NCBI GenBank assembly: GCA_965221175.1
Contig: OZ244867.1
Coordinates: 992,001-1,056,000 of the forward strand
Length of the DNA stretch: 64,000 nucleotides
Direction of reading: 5' to 3'
From: JAJDZL01 sp965221175
Lineage (GTDB): Bacteria > Pseudomonadota > Gammaproteobacteria > Arenicellales > JAJDZL01
Part shown: positions 29,874 to 38,130 of the stretch, in pieces
Position numbering within the stretch: position 1 is the first letter of the stretch
Layout: every line of letters begins with the position of its first letter
Position numbers and translations under genes: made by a program
The notes under the pieces: model-generated
Database searches by the model: none
What the model was told of the DNA's origin: nothing
The model's input: the letters and a program-made list of their open reading frames with translations, nothing else

Positions 29874-30290
29874 TCACTCATTTAGTGGCAGTTTTTCAAC
29901 AAAATCTTCAGGCATTTCCCAAGCACGCAAAGCATTATCAGAATCTCGGATACCCCAAATCCTGGTTTCATATCCGTGAACACAGAGTTGGTCTGAATTG
30001 TAAATCTTGTGAGTAACAGTAAATGTCTTGCGGGAATGTGATTCAATTCCGCTCGTGATTAAGAGATGATCTCCCCATCGCATGGGTTTCCTGAATTCAG
30101 CATGAGTTTCAATTAACGGAAATCCGACGATTCCGTGACGTTCTATCATTTCCGCTTGTCCGAATCCATGATGTTTCATCATGTCATGGCTGCTCTTGTC
30201 AAACCATCGATAGATATTCGGATAGAAGACAATTTGAGCAGGATCGCATTCACCCCATTCAACCAAATGGTTCCATTCAAATTCAATCAC
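29874..30290 (-). CDS. 4-hydroxybenzoyl-CoA-type acyl-CoA thioesterase (hot-dog fold)
   Basis: 138 aa. HLVEWGECDPAQIVFYPNIYRWFD near the N-terminus is the signature of the 4HBT family, with the catalytic Asp of the ECDP motif kept. FPLIETHAEFRKPMRWGD and HKIYNSDQLCVHGYETRIW follow. It would hydrolyse an aroyl-CoA such as gentisyl-CoA or hydroxybenzoyl-CoA. Its GTG start overlaps the end of the CoA-ligase gene by 8 bp, so the two are translationally coupled: one makes, the other releases, a CoA ester. That pairing implies a reaction on the CoA ester in between. Confidence 0.9.
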   Translation of the reverse strand: MIEFEWNHLVEWGECDPAQIVFYPNIYRWFDKSSHDMMKHHGFGQAEMIERHGIVGFPLIETHAEFRKPMRWGDHLLITSGIESHSRKTFTVTHKIYNSDQLCVHGYETRIWGIRDSDNALRAWEMPEDFVEKLPLNE

Positions 30291-31800
30291 GGATTGACCC
30301 CTCCACCAAAACTTGTAACTCGTTACGACTGATTTTCCCGTTTGCGGTTCGCGGAAATTCTTCTAAGACGCGAATCCAACTAGGATACTTGACTCTAGGC
30401 AAATTCTGTTCAACGTGTTGTTTCATCTGAATAGCAGCATCATCAATTTCAACATCACTAACCGGCACGAAAAATAGTGCGGGCCGGAGCATCCCAATTT
30501 CATCAGCAGCACCTACAACTACAACATCAAAAGCAACATCGGACTGCATCGCTGCTTTTTCGATTTCGCGCAAATACACCCACTGCCCTGATACTTTAAT
30601 CAGCTCGTCTTCACGTCCCATGTGATACCAATTCCCCTTGCTGTCTCTGCGATACAAATCACCAGTAATGAAATAGTTACTGACAAGTTTTTCCGCTGTG
30701 TCTTGATCACGATTTGCGTAATGAGTGAACATATACGGGTGGGAAATGTACAAGATGGCTTTCTCCATTGAATCATCTGCAAGTACATTCTTACCATTGA
30801 CCAATCGAGTTTTTATTCCATACAGCGGTTTACCCACTGAACTTGGTGGGGTTTCACTCGGCTCGCCAGCGAAAGCCAGAAATAGCGTCTCGGAACAACC
30901 ATATGCGTTGATAATGGTTCTGCCTGTACGCCGTTTCCACTCATCCTGAATTTCCACCGGCAAATGCTCCCCTGCAGATATGTAGTGCTGCGGTTCGGAA
31001 AATAACTGTGCGCTTCCGGAATCAAACTCATCAAGTAAACCCCGATAGATACTGGGCACTGAAAACACTGCTTTTGGTTTTTCTCTAGCAACAATGCTCC
31101 GAACATCATCTAATTTAACCCACTCAGGATGCAGATAGACAGTAGCACCAAGTCTCAGTGGTGCCAACAATCCGTTCGCAAGCGCATAAGCAAACGAAAT
31201 TCTGGAAGTACAAAATAACAAATTGCCCGGAACTGTTTCGAGCGTGTTTGCATGAAAGTCGCAACAATTGGTAAAGTCTCGGTGCGTATGTACAATCCCT
31301 TTGGGCTTGCTGGTTGAACCGGATGAATAGACCCACAAGGCTTCATCCTGCGCATTTCGACTTTCTGTTTCCGATAGTTGGAACGAAACTGAACGAACTG
31401 AATAGTTATCCAACAGAATTGGAATTAATTTACAGTTCTGGTCTTCGAACAATTTCCGACAAGTCTTTTCTGCCCTTGAATCATAGATCAACACACGAGC
31501 ATCGCTGTCCTCTAAAACATACTTCAACTCATCAATGTTCAGACGCGTCGAAACTGCAACCGCTACTGCACCTAAATGCAGTGTGGCCAAGTAAAACGAA
31601 ACCAGGTTGGCGCTGTCGGAGCACTGGAAAACAACCCGTTCACCGGCTTTCAATCCGTGACCTTTCAAAACAGAACTCGCGAATTGAATCTGTTCGAACA
31701 ATTCGAGATAAGTCCAACTGCCTGATTCCCATTTGATCGCAGTGTACGAACCGATTTCTGAAAGCCGGTCAGAATTGAGAATCTGCGTAACTATGTTCAT
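30283..31800 (-). CDS. benzoate-CoA ligase family (aromatic acid:CoA ligase)
   Basis: 505 aa, AMP-forming ligase. Motifs are VYSSGSTSKPKGIVHTH (P-loop), SRISFAYALANGLLAPLRLGA, YGCSETLF, GREDELIKVSGQWVYLREIE and the C-terminal TANGKISRNEL with the catalytic lysine. The FAYALANGLL and VSGQWVY patterns are those of benzoate/hydroxybenzoate-CoA ligases rather than fatty-acid ligases. It activates an aromatic acid to its CoA ester with ATP. It is coupled to the thioesterase downstream. Which ring acid it uses cannot be read from sequence. A paralogue from the same family is at 49004-50557. Confidence 0.9.
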   Translation of the reverse strand: MNIVTQILNSDRLSEIGSYTAIKWESGSWTYLELFEQIQFASSVLKGHGLKAGERVVFQCSDSANLVSFYLATLHLGAVAVAVSTRLNIDELKYVLEDSDARVLIYDSRAEKTCRKLFEDQNCKLIPILLDNYSVRSVSFQLSETESRNAQDEALWVYSSGSTSKPKGIVHTHRDFTNCCDFHANTLETVPGNLLFCTSRISFAYALANGLLAPLRLGATVYLHPEWVKLDDVRSIVAREKPKAVFSVPSIYRGLLDEFDSGSAQLFSEPQHYISAGEHLPVEIQDEWKRRTGRTIINAYGCSETLFLAFAGEPSETPPSSVGKPLYGIKTRLVNGKNVLADDSMEKAILYISHPYMFTHYANRDQDTAEKLVSNYFITGDLYRRDSKGNWYHMGREDELIKVSGQWVYLREIEKAAMQSDVAFDVVVVGAADEIGMLRPALFFVPVSDVEIDDAAIQMKQHVEQNLPRVKYPSWIRVLEEFPRTANGKISRNELQVLVEGSIRD

Positions 31801-31859
31801 GTGGATTCAGGCATGTTCTAGTCTCACGAAGTCACTCCACTGCCAAAGTTTGCTAGAAA

Positions 31860-32744
31860 TTACAGCAGGTCGTGTAGTGACTTTACTCCTGGAACATACC
31901 AGTAGCTGCCTGAAACCGGTGTTGAGAAATTAGTGAGCTGATCATGTAAGCCGTCATCCGTTACACCATACATTCGTTCAAGCTGAATCTGAATACGGCT
32001 CAGATCGCAGGCGAACGCAACGAAATGTAAACCCCTGTTCTGAAGGTTACCGTGAGGAACACTGCGGCGTACAATCTTTTGCTTGACTCCGCCTACAGTT
32101 GCATCCGTCCGACTGACATGCGAATCATGCGGCATTCTATCTTCATCTAATTCAACACTGTCAGGCTTGGTTCGTCCGATTACCCTTTCCTGTTCTGCAA
32201 GTTCCAATTCGTTAAAGGCTGTTAGGTTGTGAATCCAGTTTTGGGTAAGCGCGAAACTACTTCCATTTCCGTTCGGAATCAAAGCGGCCTCTTCTGCAGC
32301 TTCGTCGACTGGATTTTCGGTTCCGTCAATGAATTCTGTGTAATCGCGGTTCTCATGCCGCCTAAATCCCATCACTTCCAAATAGCGACTGGCGCCCAGA
32401 TTCTTGAGTGTGTTATCCAGATTCAAAGCAGCATCAAGATTCCAAGAATGGGAATCTCCATGAAACCATACCCAAAAATCACCCTGTGTTGCTGGTACTG
32501 TTACTTCATCTCCACGAATTTCTGTAAAGGGTTTATACGAAATTGCAACTCTCTCACTGGACATTGCGTTCCACAAATCCGCACTGAATCCAAACAACTC
32601 ATGCCGGCTACGAATTTCCGCAGAATCCTGCTCAGAGCGAATCAGTCGACTCAATTCCTTAAGATCACTAAATTGCTCAAACGAATATTCAACATGAATA
32701 TGGTAAGGAGCAGTTTCAGTAAGAATTCCCGGTTGTACAATCAT
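31860..32744 (-). CDS. DyP-type haem peroxidase (YfeX-like)
   Basis: 294 aa, no signal peptide. The GxxDG motif appears in YTEFIDGTENP, with catalytic Asp. GFRRHENRD, FALTQNWIHNL, ERVIGRTKPDSVELDE, DSHVSRTD and GLHFVAFACDLSRIQIQLERM follow the family. The proximal haem His is in NRGLHF or DSHVSR. It uses hydrogen peroxide to oxidise bulky substrates, or may act in haem chemistry. Inside an aromatic catabolic run it may serve peroxide detoxification, but nothing shows this. It lies 60 bp from the ligase gene. No encapsulin gene was seen. Confidence 0.9.
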   Translation of the reverse strand: MIVQPGILTETAPYHIHVEYSFEQFSDLKELSRLIRSEQDSAEIRSRHELFGFSADLWNAMSSERVAISYKPFTEIRGDEVTVPATQGDFWVWFHGDSHSWNLDAALNLDNTLKNLGASRYLEVMGFRRHENRDYTEFIDGTENPVDEAAEEAALIPNGNGSSFALTQNWIHNLTAFNELELAEQERVIGRTKPDSVELDEDRMPHDSHVSRTDATVGGVKQKIVRRSVPHGNLQNRGLHFVAFACDLSRIQIQLERMYGVTDDGLHDQLTNFSTPVSGSYWYVPGVKSLHDLL

Positions 32745-32813
32745 TCTGGCAATCTCACAATTTTCTTTTATTCAAATAAATCAACAATCTATAAAATATA
32801 ATTAATCAACTTA

Positions 32814-33056
32814 CTAATACATGACGAACTGTCCATTGGACACACATAGTGGCCACTTTCCAATACCAAAAATTTCGATTTTTCTGGTGAAACAGCCTGC
32901 TACCCCGGGGTTAACAATCGTCTCCAAAAGGCACCGATAAGCCGATTCAATCGCACATCCAGCACCAACTCGAGCCAGGTATTTGTCGGAATGCTTAAGT
33001 TGTCTATTTGCACAGTCCATCGCCTTATTGGAAATTTTCTCAGTAATCATTTTCAT
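32814..33056 (-). CDS. unrecognised small protein, probably the C-terminal half of a split gene
   Basis: 80 aa. The end IEIFGIGKWPLCVSNGQFVMY resembles, from memory, the C-terminus of a larger uncharacterised soluble family that ends with a phrase like FEAGRWPLG. The 97-aa frame just upstream (33074-33367) would supply the N-terminal half; the two frames differ. This frame is also open for 12 further codons upstream of its ATG (DSDSLSANQYP), which suggests continuity across a frameshift near 33080-33095. Function unknown. Position after gentisate dioxygenase ties it to the same operon. Confidence 0.4.
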   Translation of the reverse strand: MKMITEKISNKAMDCANRQLKHSDKYLARVGAGCAIESAYRCLLETIVNPGVAGCFTRKIEIFGIGKWPLCVSNGQFVMY

Positions 33057-33073
33057 CGGATATTGATTTGCAC

Positions 33074-33367
33074 TCAGTGAGTCGGAATCTCAATTATCCG
33101 AAGCAAGTTCTGGTAACTGTACTCTTCCGCCTCAACCCATTCAGGGTCATACTCTTTCGTAAGACAGTCTTTGACTTCGTCAGCATCGAATACACACCGA
33201 ATAGGGTAATCCTTTAATCCCAATTCTGAAAGATATTCAGAAACCAGTCTTTTCCCCCACTCCTGCTCGCGGTTGCCAACTCGGCAAAACCAATCAATCG
33301 AGTCAACTCTGCCAACAGTGTTCAAACCGTTTTGGAAATTGTTCACCGGGTTACATTTTTCAGGCAT
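33074..33367 (-). CDS. unrecognised small protein coupled to gentisate dioxygenase (N-terminal half of a split gene?)
   Basis: 97 aa if started at the ATG at 33367, which overlaps the gentisate dioxygenase stop by 8 bp (gATGCCtga arrangement), a strong sign of translational coupling. The same frame is open further upstream to 33490, but that part lies inside the dioxygenase gene. The sequence is acidic and helix-rich (EYLSELGLKDYPIRCV, DPEWVEAEEYSYQNLL) with no known motif. See the neighbouring entry: this and the 80-aa frame may be one gene broken by a single frameshift or a sequencing error. Confidence 0.5.
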   Translation of the reverse strand: MPEKCNPVNNFQNGLNTVGRVDSIDWFCRVGNREQEWGKRLVSEYLSELGLKDYPIRCVFDADEVKDCLTKEYDPEWVEAEEYSYQNLLRIIEIPTH

Positions 33368-34409
33368 CTGGAGTGCCTCGCAGTTCTCTCCAAAGTCCCA
33401 ATTTTTGCTGAACCGGTCGATTGGAAAAACTGAACAGATAGGAATCTGTTGCAGGAAAGTGTCGAACTTCCGCCCAACTCGGTACAACAAATGTATCTCG
33501 TCTACTCCAATTCAAGGTTGTATCGCCAACTATGGAATACCCGTTACCTTCGGCAACTGAAAATATCGTGGCATCTGTGGACCGATACGCAGTTGTTTCT
33601 AAATCTTTCGGAAGCAGCTGCATGTAGGTTGCCATGGTCGGAATTGCGTGGTCGCCGGTCACCGGGTTGACGTATCTTGACTTCAATCCGTGACACTCAT
33701 CCCACTGTTTGTTCACGCGCATTTGGTCGAGAGCTTCGCGTGTTCGTGAGTATGGATAATTGAATACTGGTGAGGTATGAGATTTGTGCTCGTAGTCTAC
33801 AGGCAGAAGCCCGGAACCGAATCGTGCCATAGCGTCTCCAACCGGCCTGGTTTGTGGAAACTCATCGTCTGGATACTTTTCGAAAAATGACGCATCCAGC
33901 ATACTCACCAGTGGGATATCCAGTCCATCCAACCAGACCATCGGCATCTCGCTTTCATTGCCGTGATCATGCCAGGCCCACGAAGGCGTGATGACAAAAT
34001 CGCCCTCTTCCATGATCGTCTTTTCTCCATCAACCGCAGTAAATGCTCCACTGCCTTCTACAATGAATCGAAGTGCAGACTGAGTGTGGCGATGTGCTGG
34101 GGCAATCTCGCCAGGCATGATTAACTGCAAGCCGGCATATAGGGTTTCAGTAATTCGAGATTCACCCGGCATACCTGGATTTTCCAAGATCAAGACTCTT
34201 CGTTCGGCCTGCTTTGCAGTAATTAGAGATCCGGACTCCATGATCAGTGGACGCACTCGGTCGTATATCCATAGGGCTGGATGGCAACGGCTTTGCGGAA
34301 CCGGTGTAATCAGACTGCTCAATACGGTCCACAACGGAGCCAGATTCTGATTCGGCAAACGCTTGTAGAATTCTCTCAACTCAGGGGTATCTGGAACTTC
34401 AATCGTCAT
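33360..34409 (-). CDS. gentisate 1,2-dioxygenase (bicupin, Fe(II))
   Basis: 349 aa, full length. The first cupin has IAPAHRHTQSALRFIVEG, with the iron-binding His-x-His, followed by DFVITPSWAWHDHGN with the third His. DGLDIPLVSMLDASFFE and FNYPYSRTREAL are family landmarks. The second cupin (SVAEGNGYSIVGD, FVVPSWAEVRH) is also kept. It opens the gentisate (2,5-dihydroxybenzoate) ring to maleylpyruvate with O2. It fixes the biochemical end point of this gene block as gentisate. It is 14 bp downstream of the diiron oxygenase gene. Confidence 0.95.
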   Translation of the reverse strand: MTIEVPDTPELREFYKRLPNQNLAPLWTVLSSLITPVPQSRCHPALWIYDRVRPLIMESGSLITAKQAERRVLILENPGMPGESRITETLYAGLQLIMPGEIAPAHRHTQSALRFIVEGSGAFTAVDGEKTIMEEGDFVITPSWAWHDHGNESEMPMVWLDGLDIPLVSMLDASFFEKYPDDEFPQTRPVGDAMARFGSGLLPVDYEHKSHTSPVFNYPYSRTREALDQMRVNKQWDECHGLKSRYVNPVTGDHAIPTMATYMQLLPKDLETTAYRSTDATIFSVAEGNGYSIVGDTTLNWSRRDTFVVPSWAEVRHFPATDSYLFSFSNRPVQQKLGLWRELRGTPDA

Positions 34410-34423
34410 TGCAATTTTTCCAG

Positions 34424-35137
34424 TCAGGCGCTCACGGGAATATCGGGCAAGCCAAGTCGGAATCTATCCACAATTATTTTGTGAATTCTACTGGCATAAT
34501 CTTCGGCCATTACCTCGTTGGTTCTCTGCTTAATCCCCCATTTTCGATAGATTCTGTTGTTTTCCGACTGTGGGCGTCCGAAAAACTTGTGCATCATCGG
34601 ATAATATCGATCAACTACATCCTGAACGTCAGATCGCCCTTCATCGGTTTCAAGAATTTCCTCAGTGAAATCCAGACCGAACTGCACGTGAAACTTCTCT
34701 TCGGGCATCGTCATACGCGCCAATTTCCTGAGTGGTATGAAAGAACAATGTATCAGGTCTTCCACTTGAATGACTTCTGCCATGTCCGCAAGAATTTTAA
34801 TTACACAAAACTCTGTCCAAGACTCAAGATCAAATTCAAAAATTGATAGGGGTTGTTTACGCTCCGGTGTCATCTGCTGCGATTCGATGTTCAGTTCCTG
34901 TCCTAGCTCACTGAATCGCACATGGTGTCCGTATTCTTCCATTGCAATCCGACAGGTTAGCCATTTTGCATAAGGTGAAGGAGCAAGAGCAACCGCTGGT
35001 TCATCGAACACTCGCGCACCATGCAATTCATTGACGGCGTGGCTGATCACAATTTTTTCCACCGCGATTCGAAATTCTTCCGGTGCATTGCGGAATTCCT
35101 CACATGTCTGTACTTGCGCGCCTGGCTGTAAACTCAT
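34424..35137 (-). CDS. PaaA/PaaC-like diiron oxygenase subunit (phenylacetic acid catabolic protein family)
   Basis: 237 aa ferritin-like four-helix protein. Diiron ligands can be placed: Glu37, Glu68 with His71 (EEYGHH), a Glu around 121-126, and Glu147 with His150 (MPEEKFHVQFG). Spacing and sequence resemble PaaA, the catalytic subunit of phenylacetyl-CoA epoxidase. PaaB, PaaC and PaaD partners are absent, and at 237 aa it is shorter than PaaA. Encoded between an SDR and gentisate dioxygenase and near its own reductase gene, it is the best candidate for the ring-oxygenating enzyme acting on the CoA ester. The substrate is unknown; a single-subunit form would be unusual. Confidence 0.8.
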   Translation of the reverse strand: MSLQPGAQVQTCEEFRNAPEEFRIAVEKIVISHAVNELHGARVFDEPAVALAPSPYAKWLTCRIAMEEYGHHVRFSELGQELNIESQQMTPERKQPLSIFEFDLESWTEFCVIKILADMAEVIQVEDLIHCSFIPLRKLARMTMPEEKFHVQFGLDFTEEILETDEGRSDVQDVVDRYYPMMHKFFGRPQSENNRIYRKWGIKQRTNEVMAEDYASRIHKIIVDRFRLGLPDIPVSA

Positions 35138-35152
35138 AGGTAATCTCGCTTG

Positions 35153-36115
35153 TCAAATTGCCGGTTCTGTATTGAATTCTTCCAAATCAGATAGAAGTTC
35201 CGTGAATTCAGGTTTCATTTGTCCCTGCAAAACATCCGCAACAGAAGCCGGATTCCAATGTTGTTCATCAATTATGGCTTCGTTGATTGGCCGAGGCTGA
35301 GAAAACAGCATGACTTGCCTGCCGCGAACGGCAAATAACTGCCCAGTTATGCCTCTGCCCAATTCCGAACATAGCGCAGTAACGACAGTAGCAACATTTT
35401 CTGGTTTCACTTGCAGAGCGTGTTCCTTGTATACTTTCTGCTCTTCATTGGCAGGCACGATCATGTCTGTAACCCGGGATCGTGCAAACGGAGCCACTGC
35501 ATTTACATGGATTCCGGAACGCAACAGATCGAGAGCCGCCACACGCGTCAATCCCATCACTCCGCTTTTTGCTCCGGCATAGGACGACTGGCCGTAGTTG
35601 CCGTAAAATCCGGCAGTTGAAACGATGTTCACAACTCTTCCCCAAGTATAAGGATCGTCTGCGGGTGCATTCTTTGCCTGCTCTCGCAAAATTGGAGTTG
35701 ATGCTGCAAGAACATAGTAGGCGCCGGAAAGATTGACGCGAATGACTTCTTCAAAATCGCTCGGCTTGGCCTTGAAGATGAAGTGATCTCGCAGAATCGC
35801 TGCGTTGTTGATGACAAGGTCAAGTCGCCCCCAATTTTCAAGTGCAGTCTGTACCGCCTGCTGCGCTGACTCAATACTCCCAATATCCAGAAAACAGCCG
35901 ATTGCCTGCTCGCCTAGTGAATTTACAACACTGTCCACAACGGATGGATCTGGTGCTGACCCGTCAATCTCTCCTCCATTGTCTACGATGACTACTTTTG
36001 CGCCATGCCTGATGAAGTCCGCTGCAATTGCTCGTCCGATTCCCCGAGCACCGCCTGTTACCAAGGCAACTCTACCTTCCAAATACATATCGTCCTTGGG
36101 AGCAATCATCATCAT
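35153..36115 (-). CDS. short-chain dehydrogenase/reductase
   Basis: 320 aa, longer than a minimal SDR. The N-terminal Rossmann fold has ALVTGGARGIGRAIA, an Asp for NAD preference in KVVIVDNGG, NNAAILRD, the catalytic YAGAKSGVMGLTR (YxxxK) and a Ser in NIVSTAGFYG. The length and VDNGG resemble the 3-hydroxyacyl-CoA dehydrogenase part of HSD17B4-type enzymes. The C-terminal 60 residues (HWNPASVADVLQGQM) are extra. It overlaps the reductase gene by 4 bp and precedes the diiron oxygenase by 15 bp, so it is part of the same catalytic unit. Dehydrogenation of an oxygenated ring-CoA intermediate is inferred. Confidence 0.87.
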   Translation of the reverse strand: MMMIAPKDDMYLEGRVALVTGGARGIGRAIAADFIRHGAKVVIVDNGGEIDGSAPDPSVVDSVVNSLGEQAIGCFLDIGSIESAQQAVQTALENWGRLDLVINNAAILRDHFIFKAKPSDFEEVIRVNLSGAYYVLAASTPILREQAKNAPADDPYTWGRVVNIVSTAGFYGNYGQSSYAGAKSGVMGLTRVAALDLLRSGIHVNAVAPFARSRVTDMIVPANEEQKVYKEHALQVKPENVATVVTALCSELGRGITGQLFAVRGRQVMLFSQPRPINEAIIDEQHWNPASVADVLQGQMKPEFTELLSDLEEFNTEPAI

Positions 36116-37116
36116 TGATCCGCTTCGGTAAAAAATGGATCAGCATGAATATCCATTTGATCTATGCCCAACTTTCGCAACACATCGGTGCAACTTCTAA
36201 CCATCGGTGGAGGACCTGCAAGATAAGCCTTGAAACCACTATCCTGTTTGAAGTCGTCTTCTAGAATTTTTGAAAGCATTCCAGTTCTAAGTTCGGCTGT
36301 GCCTGAGGGAGCTGACAGTACTGGAATATATTGAAATTTATGATGATTTTCACCTAAAGACTGAAATATCTCGGCGCGATAGATGTCCGATTCATCCCGA
36401 ACTCCGTGATAGAGGTGAACCGCCTGATCAGGATTCTTTTGGATTGCTTCCAGTGCAATCGGCTGTATTGCAGAAAGTCCTGAACCGCCAGCAATGACAA
36501 GAACTGGTCCGTCGTGCATTTCTCGATAAAACAAGTTGCCATGCGGGCCTTCTACTTGAACCATTTCTCCCGCTTCCAGGTAATCCCATACAAATGGACT
36601 GACGATGCCCCCTTCAATTCTTCGGATATAGAACTCAAGAGTGTCATCAACATGGCTTGCAATTGAATATTCTCGCCGGGGATAGCCTTCAAACGTGATG
36701 TAGACGAACTGACCAGAACTGAATGTGAATGGTCCGCCGCTTTGGATATTGAGCTTGACGCTTGCAATATCACTTGTGAGTTTTTCGACATCAATCACTC
36801 GACATTGCAGGTCTCGAACCGGATGAACTGCAACATCATCCAGTTCACACCAGGAAACTTCGCAATTTGACCACGGCACCGCACGACAAGCTAGAATCAA
36901 ATCATCCGCATACTCCTCGTCCGACAACGCAAATTCGGAATATGGAGAAAGTTCTACTTCACCGAAATGAATGCGAGATTTACATCCGCCACAGTTTCCA
37001 GCACGACAGCCATGTGGATAGTCAATACCTGCAGCGAGAGCTGTCTCCAGAATGGTCGATCCGACCTCTACATTAACCGCCTGTTCAGCCTGACGGATGA
37101 ATACGCTGAACATCAA
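36112..37116 (-). CDS. 2Fe-2S/FAD oxygenase reductase (ferredoxin-NAD(P)H reductase)
   Basis: 334 aa. The N-terminal plant-type ferredoxin has Cys 37, 42, 45 and 77 (GCRAGNCGGCKS and LACRA). An FAD domain follows with RREYSIAS, then an NAD-binding domain with VLVIAGGSGLSAIQPI and YLAGPPPMV. This is the order of phenol hydroxylase/benzoate dioxygenase reductases (ferredoxin N-terminal), unlike PaaE where it is C-terminal. It would pass electrons from NAD(P)H to the diiron protein encoded two genes downstream. The next gene overlaps it by 4 bp. Confidence 0.92.
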   Translation of the reverse strand: MMFSVFIRQAEQAVNVEVGSTILETALAAGIDYPHGCRAGNCGGCKSRIHFGEVELSPYSEFALSDEEYADDLILACRAVPWSNCEVSWCELDDVAVHPVRDLQCRVIDVEKLTSDIASVKLNIQSGGPFTFSSGQFVYITFEGYPRREYSIASHVDDTLEFYIRRIEGGIVSPFVWDYLEAGEMVQVEGPHGNLFYREMHDGPVLVIAGGSGLSAIQPIALEAIQKNPDQAVHLYHGVRDESDIYRAEIFQSLGENHHKFQYIPVLSAPSGTAELRTGMLSKILEDDFKQDSGFKAYLAGPPPMVRSCTDVLRKLGIDQMDIHADPFFTEADQ

Positions 37117-37212
37117 ACCTCAGGGAAATATTTTCCCGATTGAATACTACTGAAACCGGTAAATTTCGTCGTTAATGTTACCAGTCTGAAACAGCCTTAG
37201 GAATTTCTTGTT

Positions 37213-38100
37213 TTACTTGCGTTTGGTTAGCTTAAATTTCTCTCTGGCGGCTTCGGGTCCGACAACTGACGCTCCCAGCATTTCGATGATCTTGACAGCC
37301 TTTTCGACAAGCTGTCCATTGCTTGCCAGCTTTCCACGTTCCAAGTATAGATTGTCTTCAAGCCCCACTCTCGCATGCCCTCCGAGCAATACTGACTGAG
37401 CAACCATTGGCATTTGGTGTCGGCCGATACCGAAGGCAGTCCAATTTGCTCCCGGAGGAAGCATATCGCGCATGTTCTTCATTGCAGCCGTGGTTGCCGG
37501 TGCTCCGTAGGGAATTCCGAGACAAATTTGATAAAGCGGCGGCTGATTGACCAAACCTTCTTCAATCATCCGGTTTGCCATCCACACATGGCCGGTATCA
37601 AACACTTCCAGTTCCGGCTTAATACCGACGCTCTGTATGTGCTTTGCGGAAACACGAAGATGATCGGGAGTATTGATCATTAACAGGTTGCCTTCTCCAA
37701 AATTCATGGTGCCGCAGTCTAGCGAACAGATTTCCGGCAACAGTTCATCAATGTGCGAAACTCTTTCGAGCGGGCTGACGAAATCGGTGCCAGGACCTGG
37801 ATTCGTTGGCACTTCGTCTCCCACTACGTAATCGCCTCCCATACCGGTAGTCAGATTGATTACTACGTCCACACCGGAGGCTCTTACTCGATCTACGACT
37901 TCTGCGAATAGATGGTGATCTCGTGCCCCAGCGCCCGTTTCGGGATTACGAACATGAATATGCGTGATCGCTGCCCCGGCATTCGCTGCCTCAATACAGG
38001 AATCAGCAATCTGTTTTGGTGTAATCGGCAGGTCTGGATGTTTATGCTGCGTTTCGCCTGCGCCTGTAACCGCACAGGTGATGACTACTTCTTGGTTCAT
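37213..38100 (-). CDS. beta-keto acid cleavage enzyme (BKACE, Kce family)
   Basis: 295 aa TIM barrel. AAITHIHVRNP holds the zinc-binding His47 and His49. VINLTTGMGG, TMNFGEG, ELEVFDTGHV, FGIGRHQMPM and GGHARVGLEDNLYL are BKACE landmarks. These enzymes condense a beta-keto acid with acetyl-CoA and split it into acetoacetyl-CoA plus a short product. Next to an MttB-like gene (30 bp), 3-dehydrocarnitine cleavage giving glycine betaine is a reasonable guess. No carnitine dehydrogenase is in the window, so the substrate remains open. Confidence 0.88.
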   Translation of the reverse strand: MNQEVVITCAVTGAGETQHKHPDLPITPKQIADSCIEAANAGAAITHIHVRNPETGAGARDHHLFAEVVDRVRASGVDVVINLTTGMGGDYVVGDEVPTNPGPGTDFVSPLERVSHIDELLPEICSLDCGTMNFGEGNLLMINTPDHLRVSAKHIQSVGIKPELEVFDTGHVWMANRMIEEGLVNQPPLYQICLGIPYGAPATTAAMKNMRDMLPPGANWTAFGIGRHQMPMVAQSVLLGGHARVGLEDNLYLERGKLASNGQLVEKAVKIIEMLGASVVGPEAAREKFKLTKRK

Positions 38101-38130
38101 TTTCCCTCCATTGTGAACTCTTTATCTGAA

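Noticed and set aside
33367..33490. N-terminal extension of the small gene downstream of gentisate dioxygenase
   Set aside because: It lies fully inside the dioxygenase gene in another frame; the coupled ATG at 33367 is a far better start.
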